Source: an uncultured SAR86 cluster bacterium
Lineage (GTDB): Bacteria; Pseudomonadota; Gammaproteobacteria; Magnimaribacterales; D2472
Length of the DNA: 64,000 nt
Assembly: GCA_902509965.1 (NCBI GenBank)
Contig: CABWZP010000001.1
Location: 1-64,000 of the forward strand
Reading direction: 5' to 3'
Shown here: in pieces, positions 12,796-19,511 of the stretch
Layout of the letters: each line of letters begins with the position of its first letter
How positions within the stretch are numbered: position 1 is the first letter of the stretch
Program-made: the position numbers and the translations under genes
The notes under the pieces: generated by a model
Databases searched by the model: none
The model's input: only the letters and a program-made list of their open reading frames with translations
Told to the model about the DNA's origin: nothing

Positions 12796-13635
12796 ATGTC
12801 TAAAAATAAAACTCGATGGTACAAGCCAGTTCGAATTGGTTTGAGAAAAACCACCATATATATTGGTGATACCAAAGTTAAATTTTATAATGACAGAAAA
12901 ACATACAAAGAATATTTAGCCGATAGATTCAATCCTAATATCAATGATGGTAAACATTTTTTGGAACTCCACAAATATGTTAAAAATTATGTCTCCTTTG
13001 AGGGTATACCACTATTTGCTAATTTAGAAGCTGAAACATCAAAAATTGAGTTTCCAGAAATTTGGCGTACCAAAAAAAGTACCATAACAGGATTGGGTCG
13101 TGAGGTCTTTCCGAAGAATGTTGTTTATCTAAAATACTCAACTGAAAAACGTTATCTGCAACTAAAAAAAATACATAAACCAGAACTTCCTGTTGATTAT
13201 AAATTCCCAAAACATTTAGGTTGCAATGATCATTTATACAAAGACCTTAAAGAATATCATCCTGATGAAAGTAGAAAAGAAAAACGTTTAAGAATTAGAT
13301 CCTATGCAAAGAAACGAAGAGAAGAAAATAATATTTATATTACAAAAGAATATGGTTCTATAATTGCAGGAATAATATCCCTATCGATATCCCTATCGAT
13401 AACACTATTTGATGCTATAAAAACAATCATAGTTCTTGCCTTTAAGTTGCCTTTCTTTCCTTTCTGGCTACTAGGACTTTTTTATTGGAAATATCTTCGA
13501 GAGGTGACAGATGAGCTTGATTTGAAATATCAAAATGAGCTTGGATATTTTTTTATAGCAACTCTTGGAATTATACTTGTAGGCGGGTCAGTCGGTATTG
13601 TATTCGCTACTTTAGAAATATTAAGTTACTTATGA
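12796..13635 (+). CDS. Hypothetical protein with C-terminal membrane segments, module 1 cargo
   Basis: I do not recognise this 279-residue protein. The N-terminal ~190 residues are soluble, lysine- and tyrosine-rich, with a very basic stretch (ESRKEKRLRIRSYAKKRREE). Hydrophobic segments follow near residues 190-205, 210-230 and 255-275. The ORF track begins at TTG 12778, but ATG 12796 is preferred because it aligns exactly with the start of the module 2 gene (both 199 nt after the preceding repeat). It has no homologue elsewhere in the window. Confidence 0.75.
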   Translation: MSKNKTRWYKPVRIGLRKTTIYIGDTKVKFYNDRKTYKEYLADRFNPNINDGKHFLELHKYVKNYVSFEGIPLFANLEAETSKIEFPEIWRTKKSTITGLGREVFPKNVVYLKYSTEKRYLQLKKIHKPELPVDYKFPKHLGCNDHLYKDLKEYHPDESRKEKRLRIRSYAKKRREENNIYITKEYGSIIAGIISLSISLSITLFDAIKTIIVLAFKLPFFPFWLLGLFYWKYLREVTDELDLKYQNELGYFFIATLGIILVGGSVGIVFATLEILSYL

Positions 13636-13642
13636 GTAATTC

Positions 13643-13729
13643 ATGCAACCAAAACTCAACTCTTTCAAACACCACAGAAATAGCGGAGATAGAAAAGTCG
13701 TTTCGTACTACTCCGTCACGGTCGAGTAG
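13643..13729 (+). CDS. 28-aa mini-ORF ending in the glmS tail, module 1
   Basis: ATG to TAG, product ending VVSYYSVTVE. A matching 28-aa ORF of the same length ends module 2 (14844-14930); the two differ at about 11 sites, roughly half of them synonymous, including the stop codon. It could be a translated micropeptide or simply an open frame within a conserved recombination end. No good ribosome site is seen. Confidence 0.35.
   Translation: MQPKLNSFKHHRNSGDRKVVSYYSVTVE
13712..13729 (+). repeat. glmS-tail repeat R1
   Basis: TCCGTCACGGTCGAGTAG, coding SVTVE-stop. The flanks ACTACTC and GAGTAGT make a perfect 7-bp hairpin around the core. It ends module 1 (1133 bp). Confidence 0.85.
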
Positions 13730-13757
13730 TTTCAAACTACTTTAGGTTTTAACCCCA

Positions 13758-13928
13758 CATTCTGCCGGGATTTCAAGAATCACTAAAATTTAACCCCGGT
13801 AAAAACTACCCTAAAAATTTCACCTATTTTTTCGTAATAGCGGAAGTCATAAGGGGTGTATATGACTTGTTGCGGTCCCTTATGTGTATTTATAGGACAT
13901 TCATGATGAGTTATGGCAGAATAAATAT
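13758..13928 (+). ncRNA. Conserved leader of module 2 (copy B)
   Basis: This is the ungapped counterpart of 12625-12795, offset by exactly 1133 bp, the length of module 1. It keeps both hairpins (GTCATA...TATGAC; GTCC...GGAC with a G-U for G-C change). It also keeps a mini start at the same position, here ATG-GCA-GAA-TAA, just before the cargo ATG at 13929. That the start codon is GTG in one copy and ATG in the other hints that it is read by ribosomes. Confidence 0.4.
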
Positions 13929-14300
13929 ATGAAAAATTTATTATTTATATTTGCTCTATGTTCGTTTTCATTGCTTTCTTTTGCTGAAGATAACCCAGAA
14001 GGTATTGCCTGCGCAATTTACGTTGACGATAAATCAAACACAAAAGAACAAATCTTAAGTATGGGATGTGAAAAAGGAGACCCTTTGTTATTTTATAACT
14101 ATGCAAATAAGGCAAAATGGAACTTAATGTATTCTTTAAGAATTTCAGCACTTTCAACTTGTGACATGACTCTTCCTATTACCGACAGTGGTGTAATAGG
14201 GGCGCAACCATATCAATCTATTTTTTGCACTTTTTCTGGTAAATTTAGAGATGTAAAGGCAGATCCTAAATATTTAAAGGGTTGGAATTGGAAACTGTAA
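13929..14300 (+). CDS. Small secreted protein, module 2 cargo
   Basis: A 123-residue protein with a clear Sec signal peptide (MKNLLFIFALCSFSLLSFA, cleavage likely before EDNPEG). The mature part of about 104 residues has four cysteines (in IACAIYV, MGCEKGD, STCDMTL, IFCTFSG) that could form two disulfides. The family is not recognised. It is followed after 18 bp by another secreted protein, so the two probably form an operon. Confidence 0.7.
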   Translation: MKNLLFIFALCSFSLLSFAEDNPEGIACAIYVDDKSNTKEQILSMGCEKGDPLLFYNYANKAKWNLMYSLRISALSTCDMTLPITDSGVIGAQPYQSIFCTFSGKFRDVKADPKYLKGWNWKL

Positions 14301-14318
14301 TCATTTTGTATACAAATT

Positions 14319-14798
14319 ATGTATAAATTCTCCACTTTTTTTATTCTTGCAACTTTGTCCACATTCTCTTTTAGTAAGGAGTTGAATTTAACCTGCGTTA
14401 TAGACAACGATGTGTCATTTGATATTTTTTTAAATATTAATAATACATTTTCAACCAATCCAGGTGCATATGCAGGTCATGTTACCTTGGTTTCAGATAA
14501 ATTATTTCATCCGTTCAAGGCGTATCAAGAGGAAGACCTTAAATTATGGTCGGACGTATCAATTAGGGCAATGCCTCTCGTTGTTGCTATTTTTAAAGAT
14601 ACATATGACCTAAAAGCACCACATTCTCTTCCCCTTTCTGGAATAGGAGGCGCTTTTAATATGTCGCTAAACAGAAAAACTCTTTTGGGAGAGGGATCAT
14701 ATAATAGTGGAAGAAAGAAGTGGGGAATGAGAAAAAAAATTGATTTTAAAGACGCTCCATGTAATTTAATTGACCTAGAAGAAGAAAATGTTATCTAG
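14319..14798 (+). CDS. Small secreted protein, module 2 cargo
   Basis: A 159-residue protein with a signal peptide (MYKFSTFFILATLSTFSFS, then KELNLTC). The mature region has two cysteines (NLTCVID and APCNLID) at its two ends and no recognised domain. Its basic/glycine-rich segment GEGSYNSGRKKWGMRKK is near the C-terminus. It lies 18 bp after the preceding secreted protein gene. Confidence 0.65.
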   Translation: MYKFSTFFILATLSTFSFSKELNLTCVIDNDVSFDIFLNINNTFSTNPGAYAGHVTLVSDKLFHPFKAYQEEDLKLWSDVSIRAMPLVVAIFKDTYDLKAPHSLPLSGIGGAFNMSLNRKTLLGEGSYNSGRKKWGMRKKIDFKDAPCNLIDLEEENVI

Positions 14799-14843
14799 AT
14801 TAGTAAATTTTCTGATGGAACATTAGCAACTTGTGAGTTATTC

Positions 14844-14930
14844 ATGCAACCAAACCTCAATACTTTCAAACTCCGCAGAAATAGTGGAGATAAGAAAGTC
14901 GTTTCGTACTACTCCGTTACTGTAGAGTAA
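14844..14930 (+). CDS. 28-aa mini-ORF ending in the glmS tail, module 2
   Basis: Matches the module 1 mini-ORF in length and most residues (MQPxLNxFKxxRNSGDxKVVSYY then SVTVE). Third-position and stop-codon differences in the last six codons preserve the peptide. It may be translated, or its frame may be kept only because the recombination end must rebuild the glmS terminus. Confidence 0.35.
   Translation: MQPNLNTFKLRRNSGDKKVVSYYSVTVE
14913..14930 (+). repeat. glmS-tail repeat R2
   Basis: TCCGTTACTGTAGAGTAA, SVTVE-stop. TACTC and GAGTA pair across the core. It ends module 2 (1201 bp). Confidence 0.85.
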
Positions 14931-14947
14931 GTTTAAACAGTGATTTA
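14931..14947 (+). repeat. Module 3 left-end repeat
   Basis: GTTTAAACAGTGATTTA immediately follows R2. Its exact reverse complement is at 17486-17502, the right end of module 7. Close copies follow R3 (15373), R5 (16906), R6 (17079) and R9 (19554). Paired with the inverted copy TAAATCACTGTTTTG at 15334, it gives module 3 inverted terminal repeats. Confidence 0.7.
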
Positions 14948-14961
14948 TAAAGGAGATAATT

Positions 14962-15336
14962 ATCAATATTAAAGAATCATTTATTTCAGTTTTTACTAAT
15001 TGGAAAAATTTTCATGGAAGAGCATGCAGAAGCGAGTATTGGTATTTTGTTCTTTCAGTGTCTCTAATTGCATTCGTATTGGGATTTGTAGAAGTATTTT
15101 TAGGAATATTTAATGAAGAAATTGGTTATGGACCATTTGCAGCATTATTTCAAATCATAACTTTTATTCCTAGCGTTTCAGTCACATCAAGAAGATTGCA
15201 AGACAGAAGCATTTCTGGTTGGTGGCAACTATCCTACATCACAATTGTTGGGATATTTGTAATTTTAATTTTACTAATGCTTCCAGCAAAAGAAGATGAA
15301 AATAAATGGGGAAGGAATCCACTTCTAGATATGTAA
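14962..15336 (+). CDS. DUF805 membrane protein with non-ATG start, module 3 cargo
   Basis: A DUF805-family inner-membrane protein (function unknown), paralogue of 17111-17488. The ORF track begins at 15058, but the frame and similarity extend upstream through TNWKNFHGRACRSEYWYF, so the true gene is about 124 residues. At the two positions where the paralogue has ATG (MNMKE) this copy has ATC (14962) and ATT (14968), behind AAAGGAG. Either a non-canonical start is used or the gene has lost its start. The RRLQDRSISGWW motif and C-terminal NKWGRNP are intact. Confidence 0.75.
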   Translation: MNIKESFISVFTNWKNFHGRACRSEYWYFVLSVSLIAFVLGFVEVFLGIFNEEIGYGPFAALFQIITFIPSVSVTSRRLQDRSISGWWQLSYITIVGIFVILILLMLPAKEDENKWGRNPLLDM

Positions 15337-15354
15337 ATCACTGTTTTGTTCAAG
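15334..15354 (+). repeat. Module 3 right-end inverted repeat
   Basis: TAAATCACTGTTTTGTTCAAG begins at the DUF805 stop codon and is the inverse of the left-end type TTTGAACAGTGATTTA. With the right arm ATTTGAATGGTGATTA (15373-15388) it forms a dyad that encloses R3. Confidence 0.6.
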
Positions 15355-15372
15355 TCAGTAACCGTTGAATAG
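15355..15372 (+). repeat. glmS-tail repeat R3
   Basis: TCAGTAACCGTTGAATAG, SVTVE-stop, preceded by AAG so that it reads K-S-V-T-V-E as in true GlmS. The DUF805 frame runs into it after the TAA stop. It ends module 3 (442 bp). Confidence 0.85.
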
Positions 15373-15413
15373 ATTTGAATGGTGATTAAATTTTTTTAAA
15401 TGCAATATAATTT

Positions 15414-15728
15414 ATGAATTCTCAAAATCCTAAACGTTGGATTCCTGGTGGGATAACCCTAGTAGCATCACTTATTGTGAAGAACAATGCACCGGCACTG
15501 ATTGCTTCAGAAAGTTTTAGATACTTTTCATTGTTTATACTTCTTTCCGGATTATCTTCAATAATGTTAATGATTTTAATTTCTCAAATTCAGAAACCCC
15601 AGAGTAACGAACAATCAGAAAAAACGTTCGCAATATTCTACTTTTACACCATGCCAACAATGTTTTATAGCATGGTATTTATTGGTGATGATTTTGACAA
15701 TATAAAATTCATAATGTCTTTTTTTTAA
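15414..15728 (+). CDS. Hypothetical small membrane protein, module 4 cargo
   Basis: A 104-residue protein with about three hydrophobic stretches (near residues 12-30, 37-58 and 72-90). It is not recognised. ATG follows a very A/T-rich 40-bp stretch after R3 and has no obvious ribosome site. It is the only sizeable gene in module 4. Confidence 0.5.
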   Translation: MNSQNPKRWIPGGITLVASLIVKNNAPALIASESFRYFSLFILLSGLSSIMLMILISQIQKPQSNEQSEKTFAIFYFYTMPTMFYSMVFIGDDFDNIKFIMSFF

Positions 15729-15747
15729 ATGTGATACATTTAAGGTA

Positions 15748-15801
15748 ATGAACACGATAAACGAAATCACTACTCGCACTTACTCTGCAACTGTAGAATA
15801 G
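15748..15801 (+). CDS. 17-aa mini-ORF ending in a glmS-tail variant, module 4
   Basis: ATG (after TAAGGTA) to TAG, product ending TRTYSATVE. It is another short open frame that runs into the repeat. Translation is unproven. Confidence 0.25.
   Translation: MNTINEITTRTYSATVE
15784..15801 (+). repeat. glmS-tail repeat R4 (variant SATVE)
   Basis: TCTGCAACTGTAGAATAG. This is the only copy with Ala for the first Val, a second-position change. It ends module 4 (429 bp). Confidence 0.75.
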
Positions 15802-15807
15802 TTTCCA

Positions 15808-16905
15808 ATGAGAATATTTTTCTTTATAGCAATTTTCTTTAGTCAACTAATTTTAAGTTCTGATAGCAATTATGTATTTGGATGGACCCAATTAGATAAT
15901 CCAGACTTGATGACACCAAGAGGAGGGACTTCCTCAGGTCCAGATGTTGACTTAGATAAAACTCCCAACCCTTTATGGAAGGAAATACAAAATGATGAAT
16001 TGACCAAATTTGAAAAAGATAGGTTAGCAATTCTTGCAATGCAAGGTGAACATAAAATTAATTTTGATTTCATGGAGACAATGGGTTTCACTAAGGACTA
16101 CATACCGTCAAAACCTTATCAGTCATGGGGAACAGAATTTGTAATCGCGGTTGAAGATGAAAAGGATTTCATAAGTCTGCAACACATAATGGTAATGTTC
16201 TTTGAACAAGATGATGGGACGACCTCAGATCCTATTGTTGTTAAACACTGGAGACAAGATTGGAAATACCAAGATAATTCAATTAATGAGTTTGTTGGAG
16301 AAAATACATGGGAAAGAAAAAATCTATCCTACAGTGAGAGAAGAGGAACTTGGTCACAAACGGTCTATCAAGTAGATGACTCACCAAGATACGAGGGTTT
16401 TGGGGAGTGGAAACATTTTGCAAACTCATCATCATGGACAAGCAATGAAACAAAAAGACCTCTTCCAAGAAGGGAGGCGACCATAAGAGATGATTACGAT
16501 ATTGTTATTGGAACCAACATACACACAATTACCCCGAACGGATGGGTTCATGAGCAAAACAATAATAAAGCGACACTAGATAATAAAGTTATTGCAAAAG
16601 AAATTGGTTTAGCAAGATATCAAAGAATAGAAAACTTTGATTGGTCAGCAGGATATACCTATTGGGATAAAACTTCAGACTTTTGGAAAAAAGTAAGAGA
16701 GGTTTGGAGTGAAAAGATAGAAAAACAAAAAAAAATTAAGGTTAATTCTGATGTTGAAGGTAATATCTTATTCGCACGATTGTTTGGATTAGCAGATGAT
16801 TATAAGAACGGCAATTTAGATGCAATTGAAAAGATAGAAACCACAATTGATGAACATATTGAAAAAAGAAAATTTGGTTATGGTTACTCCGTTACGGTTG
16901 AGTAG
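15808..16905 (+). CDS. Secreted DUF6607-like protein whose C-terminus is the glmS tail, module 5 cargo
   Basis: A 365-residue protein with a signal peptide (MRIFFFIAIFFSQLILS). The middle contains KHWRQDW, VYQVDDSPRYEGFG, RPLPRREATIRDDYD and a GWVHEQNN segment, which I recall as typical of the DUF6607 family; function unknown. It starts 6 bp after the R4 stop. The last residues, GYGYSVTVE, are encoded by repeat R5, so the gene either runs into the recombination site or was fused to it. Confidence 0.75.
   Translation: MRIFFFIAIFFSQLILSSDSNYVFGWTQLDNPDLMTPRGGTSSGPDVDLDKTPNPLWKEIQNDELTKFEKDRLAILAMQGEHKINFDFMETMGFTKDYIPSKPYQSWGTEFVIAVEDEKDFISLQHIMVMFFEQDDGTTSDPIVVKHWRQDWKYQDNSINEFVGENTWERKNLSYSERRGTWSQTVYQVDDSPRYEGFGEWKHFANSSSWTSNETKRPLPRREATIRDDYDIVIGTNIHTITPNGWVHEQNNNKATLDNKVIAKEIGLARYQRIENFDWSAGYTYWDKTSDFWKKVREVWSEKIEKQKKIKVNSDVEGNILFARLFGLADDYKNGNLDAIEKIETTIDEHIEKRKFGYGYSVTVE
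16888..16905 (+). repeat. glmS-tail repeat R5
   Basis: TCCGTTACGGTTGAGTAG, SVTVE-stop, in frame with the preceding 365-aa gene. TACTC/GAGTA pair across it. It ends module 5 (1104 bp). Confidence 0.85.
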
Positions 16906-16923
16906 ATTTGAAAAGATAATTAA

Positions 16924-17019
16924 ATGAGTAAAAAAATAAATTTTGATAGAAAAGCACTCTTTTGGACATTAATAGGTTTTAACCTTGGATGGATATTTAT
17001 GCTTCTTATGGTTGGGTAG
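16924..17019 (+). CDS. 31-aa single-span membrane micropeptide, module 6 cargo
   Basis: Too short for the ORF track. ATG to TAG with a basic start (MSKKINFDRKALFW) and one hydrophobic segment (TLIGFNLGWIFMLLMVG). It lies 18 nt after the R5 stop and is the only plausible gene in a 173-bp module, which supports but does not prove that it is expressed. Confidence 0.45.
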   Translation: MSKKINFDRKALFWTLIGFNLGWIFMLLMVG

Positions 17020-17060
17020 TTTTTAATAAAATAAAAAATGAGAAACCTTGCTACGGACAC

Positions 17061-17078
17061 TCTGTTACCGTGGAGTAG
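17061..17078 (+). repeat. glmS-tail repeat R6
   Basis: TCTGTTACCGTGGAGTAG, SVTVE-stop, preceded by an open frame reading CYGH, similar to GYGY before R5. It ends module 6 (173 bp). Confidence 0.85.
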
Positions 17079-17110
17079 AACAAAACAGATAATTAAAAAG
17101 GAGAATTATT

Positions 17111-17488
17111 ATGAATATGAAAGAGGCAGTCGTTTCAGTTTTAACAAATTGGGACAATTTTAGTGGTAGAGCATGCAGAAGTGAGTATTGGTATTTTGTT
17201 TTAGCATCTATCTTGCTCTACACATTGGTTTTCTTTTTAGAGATTGCAACAGGCATAGTTGAAATTGAAAGTGATGAGATGGGCAAATTAAGTATAATTT
17301 CACAGTTAGTTTTAGCAATACCAACTTTTTCGGTTACCTCAAGACGACTTCAAGATAGGGGATACTCCGGTTGGTGGCAACTATCCTACCTAATCATCAT
17401 TGGTGTTTTTGTGATCCCTTTATTGTGTATATTTCCAGCAAAAGAAGATGAAAATAAATGGGGAAGGAACCCCCTTGTAGAAAATTAA
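17111..17488 (+). CDS. DUF805 membrane protein, module 7 cargo
   Basis: A 125-residue DUF805-family protein with four predicted hydrophobic segments, the N-terminal FSGRACRSEYWYF signature, the central SRRLQDRGYSGWWQLS motif and a C-terminal NKWGRNP. AAGGAG lies 10 bp before ATG. It is paralogous to the module 3 gene and lies between the same type of ends, so the two modules likely share an ancestor. Confidence 0.85.
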   Translation: MNMKEAVVSVLTNWDNFSGRACRSEYWYFVLASILLYTLVFFLEIATGIVEIESDEMGKLSIISQLVLAIPTFSVTSRRLQDRGYSGWWQLSYLIIIGVFVIPLLCIFPAKEDENKWGRNPLVEN

Positions 17489-17502
17489 ATCACTGTTTAA
17501 AC
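17486..17502 (+). repeat. Module 7 right-end inverted repeat
   Basis: TAAATCACTGTTTAAAC starts at the DUF805 stop codon. It is the exact reverse complement of the module 3 left end (14931-14947) and a close inverse of the module 7 left end (17079-17095). Confidence 0.65.
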
Positions 17503-17506
17503 TTAA

Positions 17507-17524
17507 ACAGTCACAGTAGAGTAG
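17507..17524 (+). repeat. glmS-tail repeat R7 (variant TVTVE)
   Basis: ACAGTCACAGTAGAGTAG. Thr replaces Ser and a TAA precedes it in frame, so it is not the end of an ORF. It ends module 7 (446 bp). Confidence 0.75.
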
Positions 17525-17552
17525 TTTATGATTCGTATTGATAAAAAGTAAA

Positions 17553-17918
17553 ATGGATTATTGGTTTCTGATGATTGCGGCCTTCCTTTCTCTGGCAGGA
17601 ATGTTGTTTCATGGGTTCATCGGGGGAAAAATTTATATTAGCAATGTAAATGATAGCGATATGGAGGCATTAACAAAATCGTTAAGCATTGTTTCTTGGC
17701 ACGTGTTCACCATCTTTCTTTTTATAAGTGCTTTAACTTTAATTTATATAGCCTATAACCCAGAATTTGCTATAGCTGCATATCCGGTAATTGGCATTAA
17801 CCTTTTAGGCTCACTTTTATTTATTTTTCTTAGTTTGGGAAGACATAGAGCTTTATTAAGAATGCCAGGTGCTCTTCTAATGGGTATTACGGCATTGCTT
17901 GCTTGGCTGGGAATATGA
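17553..17918 (+). CDS. Hypothetical four-span membrane protein, module 8 cargo
   Basis: A 121-residue protein from ATG 17553 (the track uses TTG 17538). There are four hydrophobic segments near residues 4-22, 45-65, 70-92 and 98-119. It is not recognised. A short 25-aa frame starts inside its stop codon (ATGA overlap) and runs to R8. Confidence 0.6.
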   Translation: MDYWFLMIAAFLSLAGMLFHGFIGGKIYISNVNDSDMEALTKSLSIVSWHVFTIFLFISALTLIYIAYNPEFAIAAYPVIGINLLGSLLFIFLSLGRHRALLRMPGALLMGITALLAWLGI

Positions 17919-17992
17919 TAGAGCTCAAAGGGTTATATCTATTGGAAAATCCCCCAATACGAATTATAAACAACTCCGTAACGGTCGAATGA
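17915..17992 (+). CDS. 25-aa mini-ORF ending in the glmS tail, module 8
   Basis: ATG overlaps the upstream stop as ATGA, which would allow translational coupling. The product ends RIINNSVTVE. Unproven. Confidence 0.3.
   Translation: MIELKGLYLLENPPIRIINNSVTVE
17975..17992 (+). repeat. glmS-tail repeat R8
   Basis: TCCGTAACGGTCGAATGA, SVTVE with a TGA stop, the only TGA among the ten copies. It ends module 8 (468 bp). G+C content rises sharply right after it. Confidence 0.85.
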
Positions 17993-18018
17993 TCGACGGC
18001 GCACTAGGGAGTTGACGT

Positions 18019-18822
18019 CTGTTTAAGCACATTCACATTGTTGCCTGCTCGCCGCGATCCGGTACTACTCTCTTGCACGAGGCGATGGTCACCTGTTTTC
18101 GGACAAACAAGCATTATGACCATGAGATTCGCTTTCACCTCGTAACCGCAAAAAACAACGATGTGGTTATCACGAAACGACCCAAAGATACGTTGTACAT
18201 GCCAGGAGTCATCGACGATCCTAATCTCTATGTCATTTACGTAACGCGCGATCCGCGTGATGTCATCGTTAGCCGGCACGGTAAGAGCGAGGATATGTAC
18301 TACTCGAACATTAGGCTTTGGCGTGAATTGCATGCCTGTGCACGCTCATTGTTCGGCCACGATCGTTTTCTCAATATCCGGTACGAGGATTTCGTAAATA
18401 ACCCTGACGCCACACAAAGCCAAATCACTGCAAAATTTCCATGGCTTGAGAAACAACACAAATTTTCTGAGTACCATGAACACGCGCAAGTGTCTGAAAA
18501 GTCAAAGGTTGCAATGCGTGGCGTCCGTCCTATTGGACCGACCAGTGTCGGTGTCTGGCGAAAACATCTCGGTCGCATCGTTCAACAGCAGGCAATCCAC
18601 GGCACAATGACACCAGATCTGGTCGGTTGTGGATACGAATCATCGCCGGATTGGGAAGTTGTTCTGGACGGCATTTTACCGGATAAATCTAACAGTTGGT
18701 ATCCGGAGAAAAAACGTTTTTGGCAGAGAATTTCGCAATCCATTGATGCTTCGAGAAAAATAGCTATCTATCGGCGCAAGAAAGGACTTAGTCGAATCAG
18801 CAGAGCAACCAATGATCGTTAG
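18019..18822 (+). CDS. Sulfotransferase, module 9 cargo, start codon unclear
   Basis: A PAPS-dependent sulfotransferase family protein. The 5'-phosphosulfate loop CSPRSGTTLL lies upstream of the first ATG (track start 18073), so the gene must begin earlier. In frame, only CTG 18019 (about 8 nt after AGGGAG) or ATT codons lie between the TGA at 18013 and the loop. From CTG the protein is 267 residues. The 3'-phosphate-binding segment YVTRDPRDVIVSRHG is intact. G+C is near 50%, far above the neighbours, so it is probably recently transferred. Confidence 0.75.
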   Translation: MFKHIHIVACSPRSGTTLLHEAMVTCFRTNKHYDHEIRFHLVTAKNNDVVITKRPKDTLYMPGVIDDPNLYVIYVTRDPRDVIVSRHGKSEDMYYSNIRLWRELHACARSLFGHDRFLNIRYEDFVNNPDATQSQITAKFPWLEKQHKFSEYHEHAQVSEKSKVAMRGVRPIGPTSVGVWRKHLGRIVQQQAIHGTMTPDLVGCGYESSPDWEVVLDGILPDKSNSWYPEKKRFWQRISQSIDASRKIAIYRRKKGLSRISRATNDR

Positions 18823-19510
18823 CCATGCAAAGAAGTTTATTTTCGTAAAGACCCGTAAAACCTCGGGCACAAGCATGGAGGTTAGTCTGAGCCAAGTCTG
18901 TGGTCCCGATGACATCATCACTCCGATATCGTTTGAAGACGAACTCGTCAGGCTGGACATGGGCGGCACGTTACCTCAGAACTACGCTGGTCTTGGAGAG
19001 CAGCGATATCGCGATATGATAAAGGCACGCAAGATGAAATTTTTACGCGCCAGACGCCGTGGCAAGTGTTTCAATCATATGCCGGCTGTTGCGATTCGCG
19101 AGTACGTCGGCAAAAAAACTTACGATGATTACTTCACTTTTTCGATCGAAAGGCATCCGTACGAAAAGGTTGTATCACATATCTATTATCATACGCGCGG
19201 AAAAAAGAACTGGAGTTTTGACAAGGAGCTTGAGCGTGTCCTGAAGAAGAAGCATTACGTCAGTTACCCAATCTATTCAGACGGTGAAAAACCTATTGTC
19301 GATTTCATTGTCAATTTTGACAATATGCAGGAAGACCTCACGACCCTCGGCGACAGGCTTGAATTTGATATTGTCGCGCACTATCCACAAACCAAACACG
19401 AATTCCGAACTAACAGAAGGCCTGCATCCGAGCTGTTGTCGCAGAAAGTAAAGGACCAAATATATAAGAACTGCAGGATCGAGTTCGATGCAATGGGTTA
19501 CGAGCGTTAG
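18812..19510 (+). CDS. Sulfotransferase family 2-like protein, module 9 cargo
   Basis: A 232-residue protein resembling carbohydrate sulfotransferases. The PSB loop is KTRKTSGTSMEVSLS (residues ~13-27) and the 3'-PB site is FSIERHPYEKVVSH near residue 110. It overlaps the first sulfotransferase by 11 bp, so the two are one transcription unit. G+C is high, like its partner. A role in modifying surface polysaccharide is plausible, but the substrate cannot be told. Confidence 0.8.
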   Translation: MIVSHAKKFIFVKTRKTSGTSMEVSLSQVCGPDDIITPISFEDELVRLDMGGTLPQNYAGLGEQRYRDMIKARKMKFLRARRRGKCFNHMPAVAIREYVGKKTYDDYFTFSIERHPYEKVVSHIYYHTRGKKNWSFDKELERVLKKKHYVSYPIYSDGEKPIVDFIVNFDNMQEDLTTLGDRLEFDIVAHYPQTKHEFRTNRRPASELLSQKVKDQIYKNCRIEFDAMGYER

Positions 19511-19511
19511 C

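Noticed and set aside
18004-18333. 109-aa minus-strand ORF opposite the first sulfotransferase
   Set aside because: It is a shadow caused by high G+C; the plus strand encodes the sulfotransferase PAPS-binding motifs.
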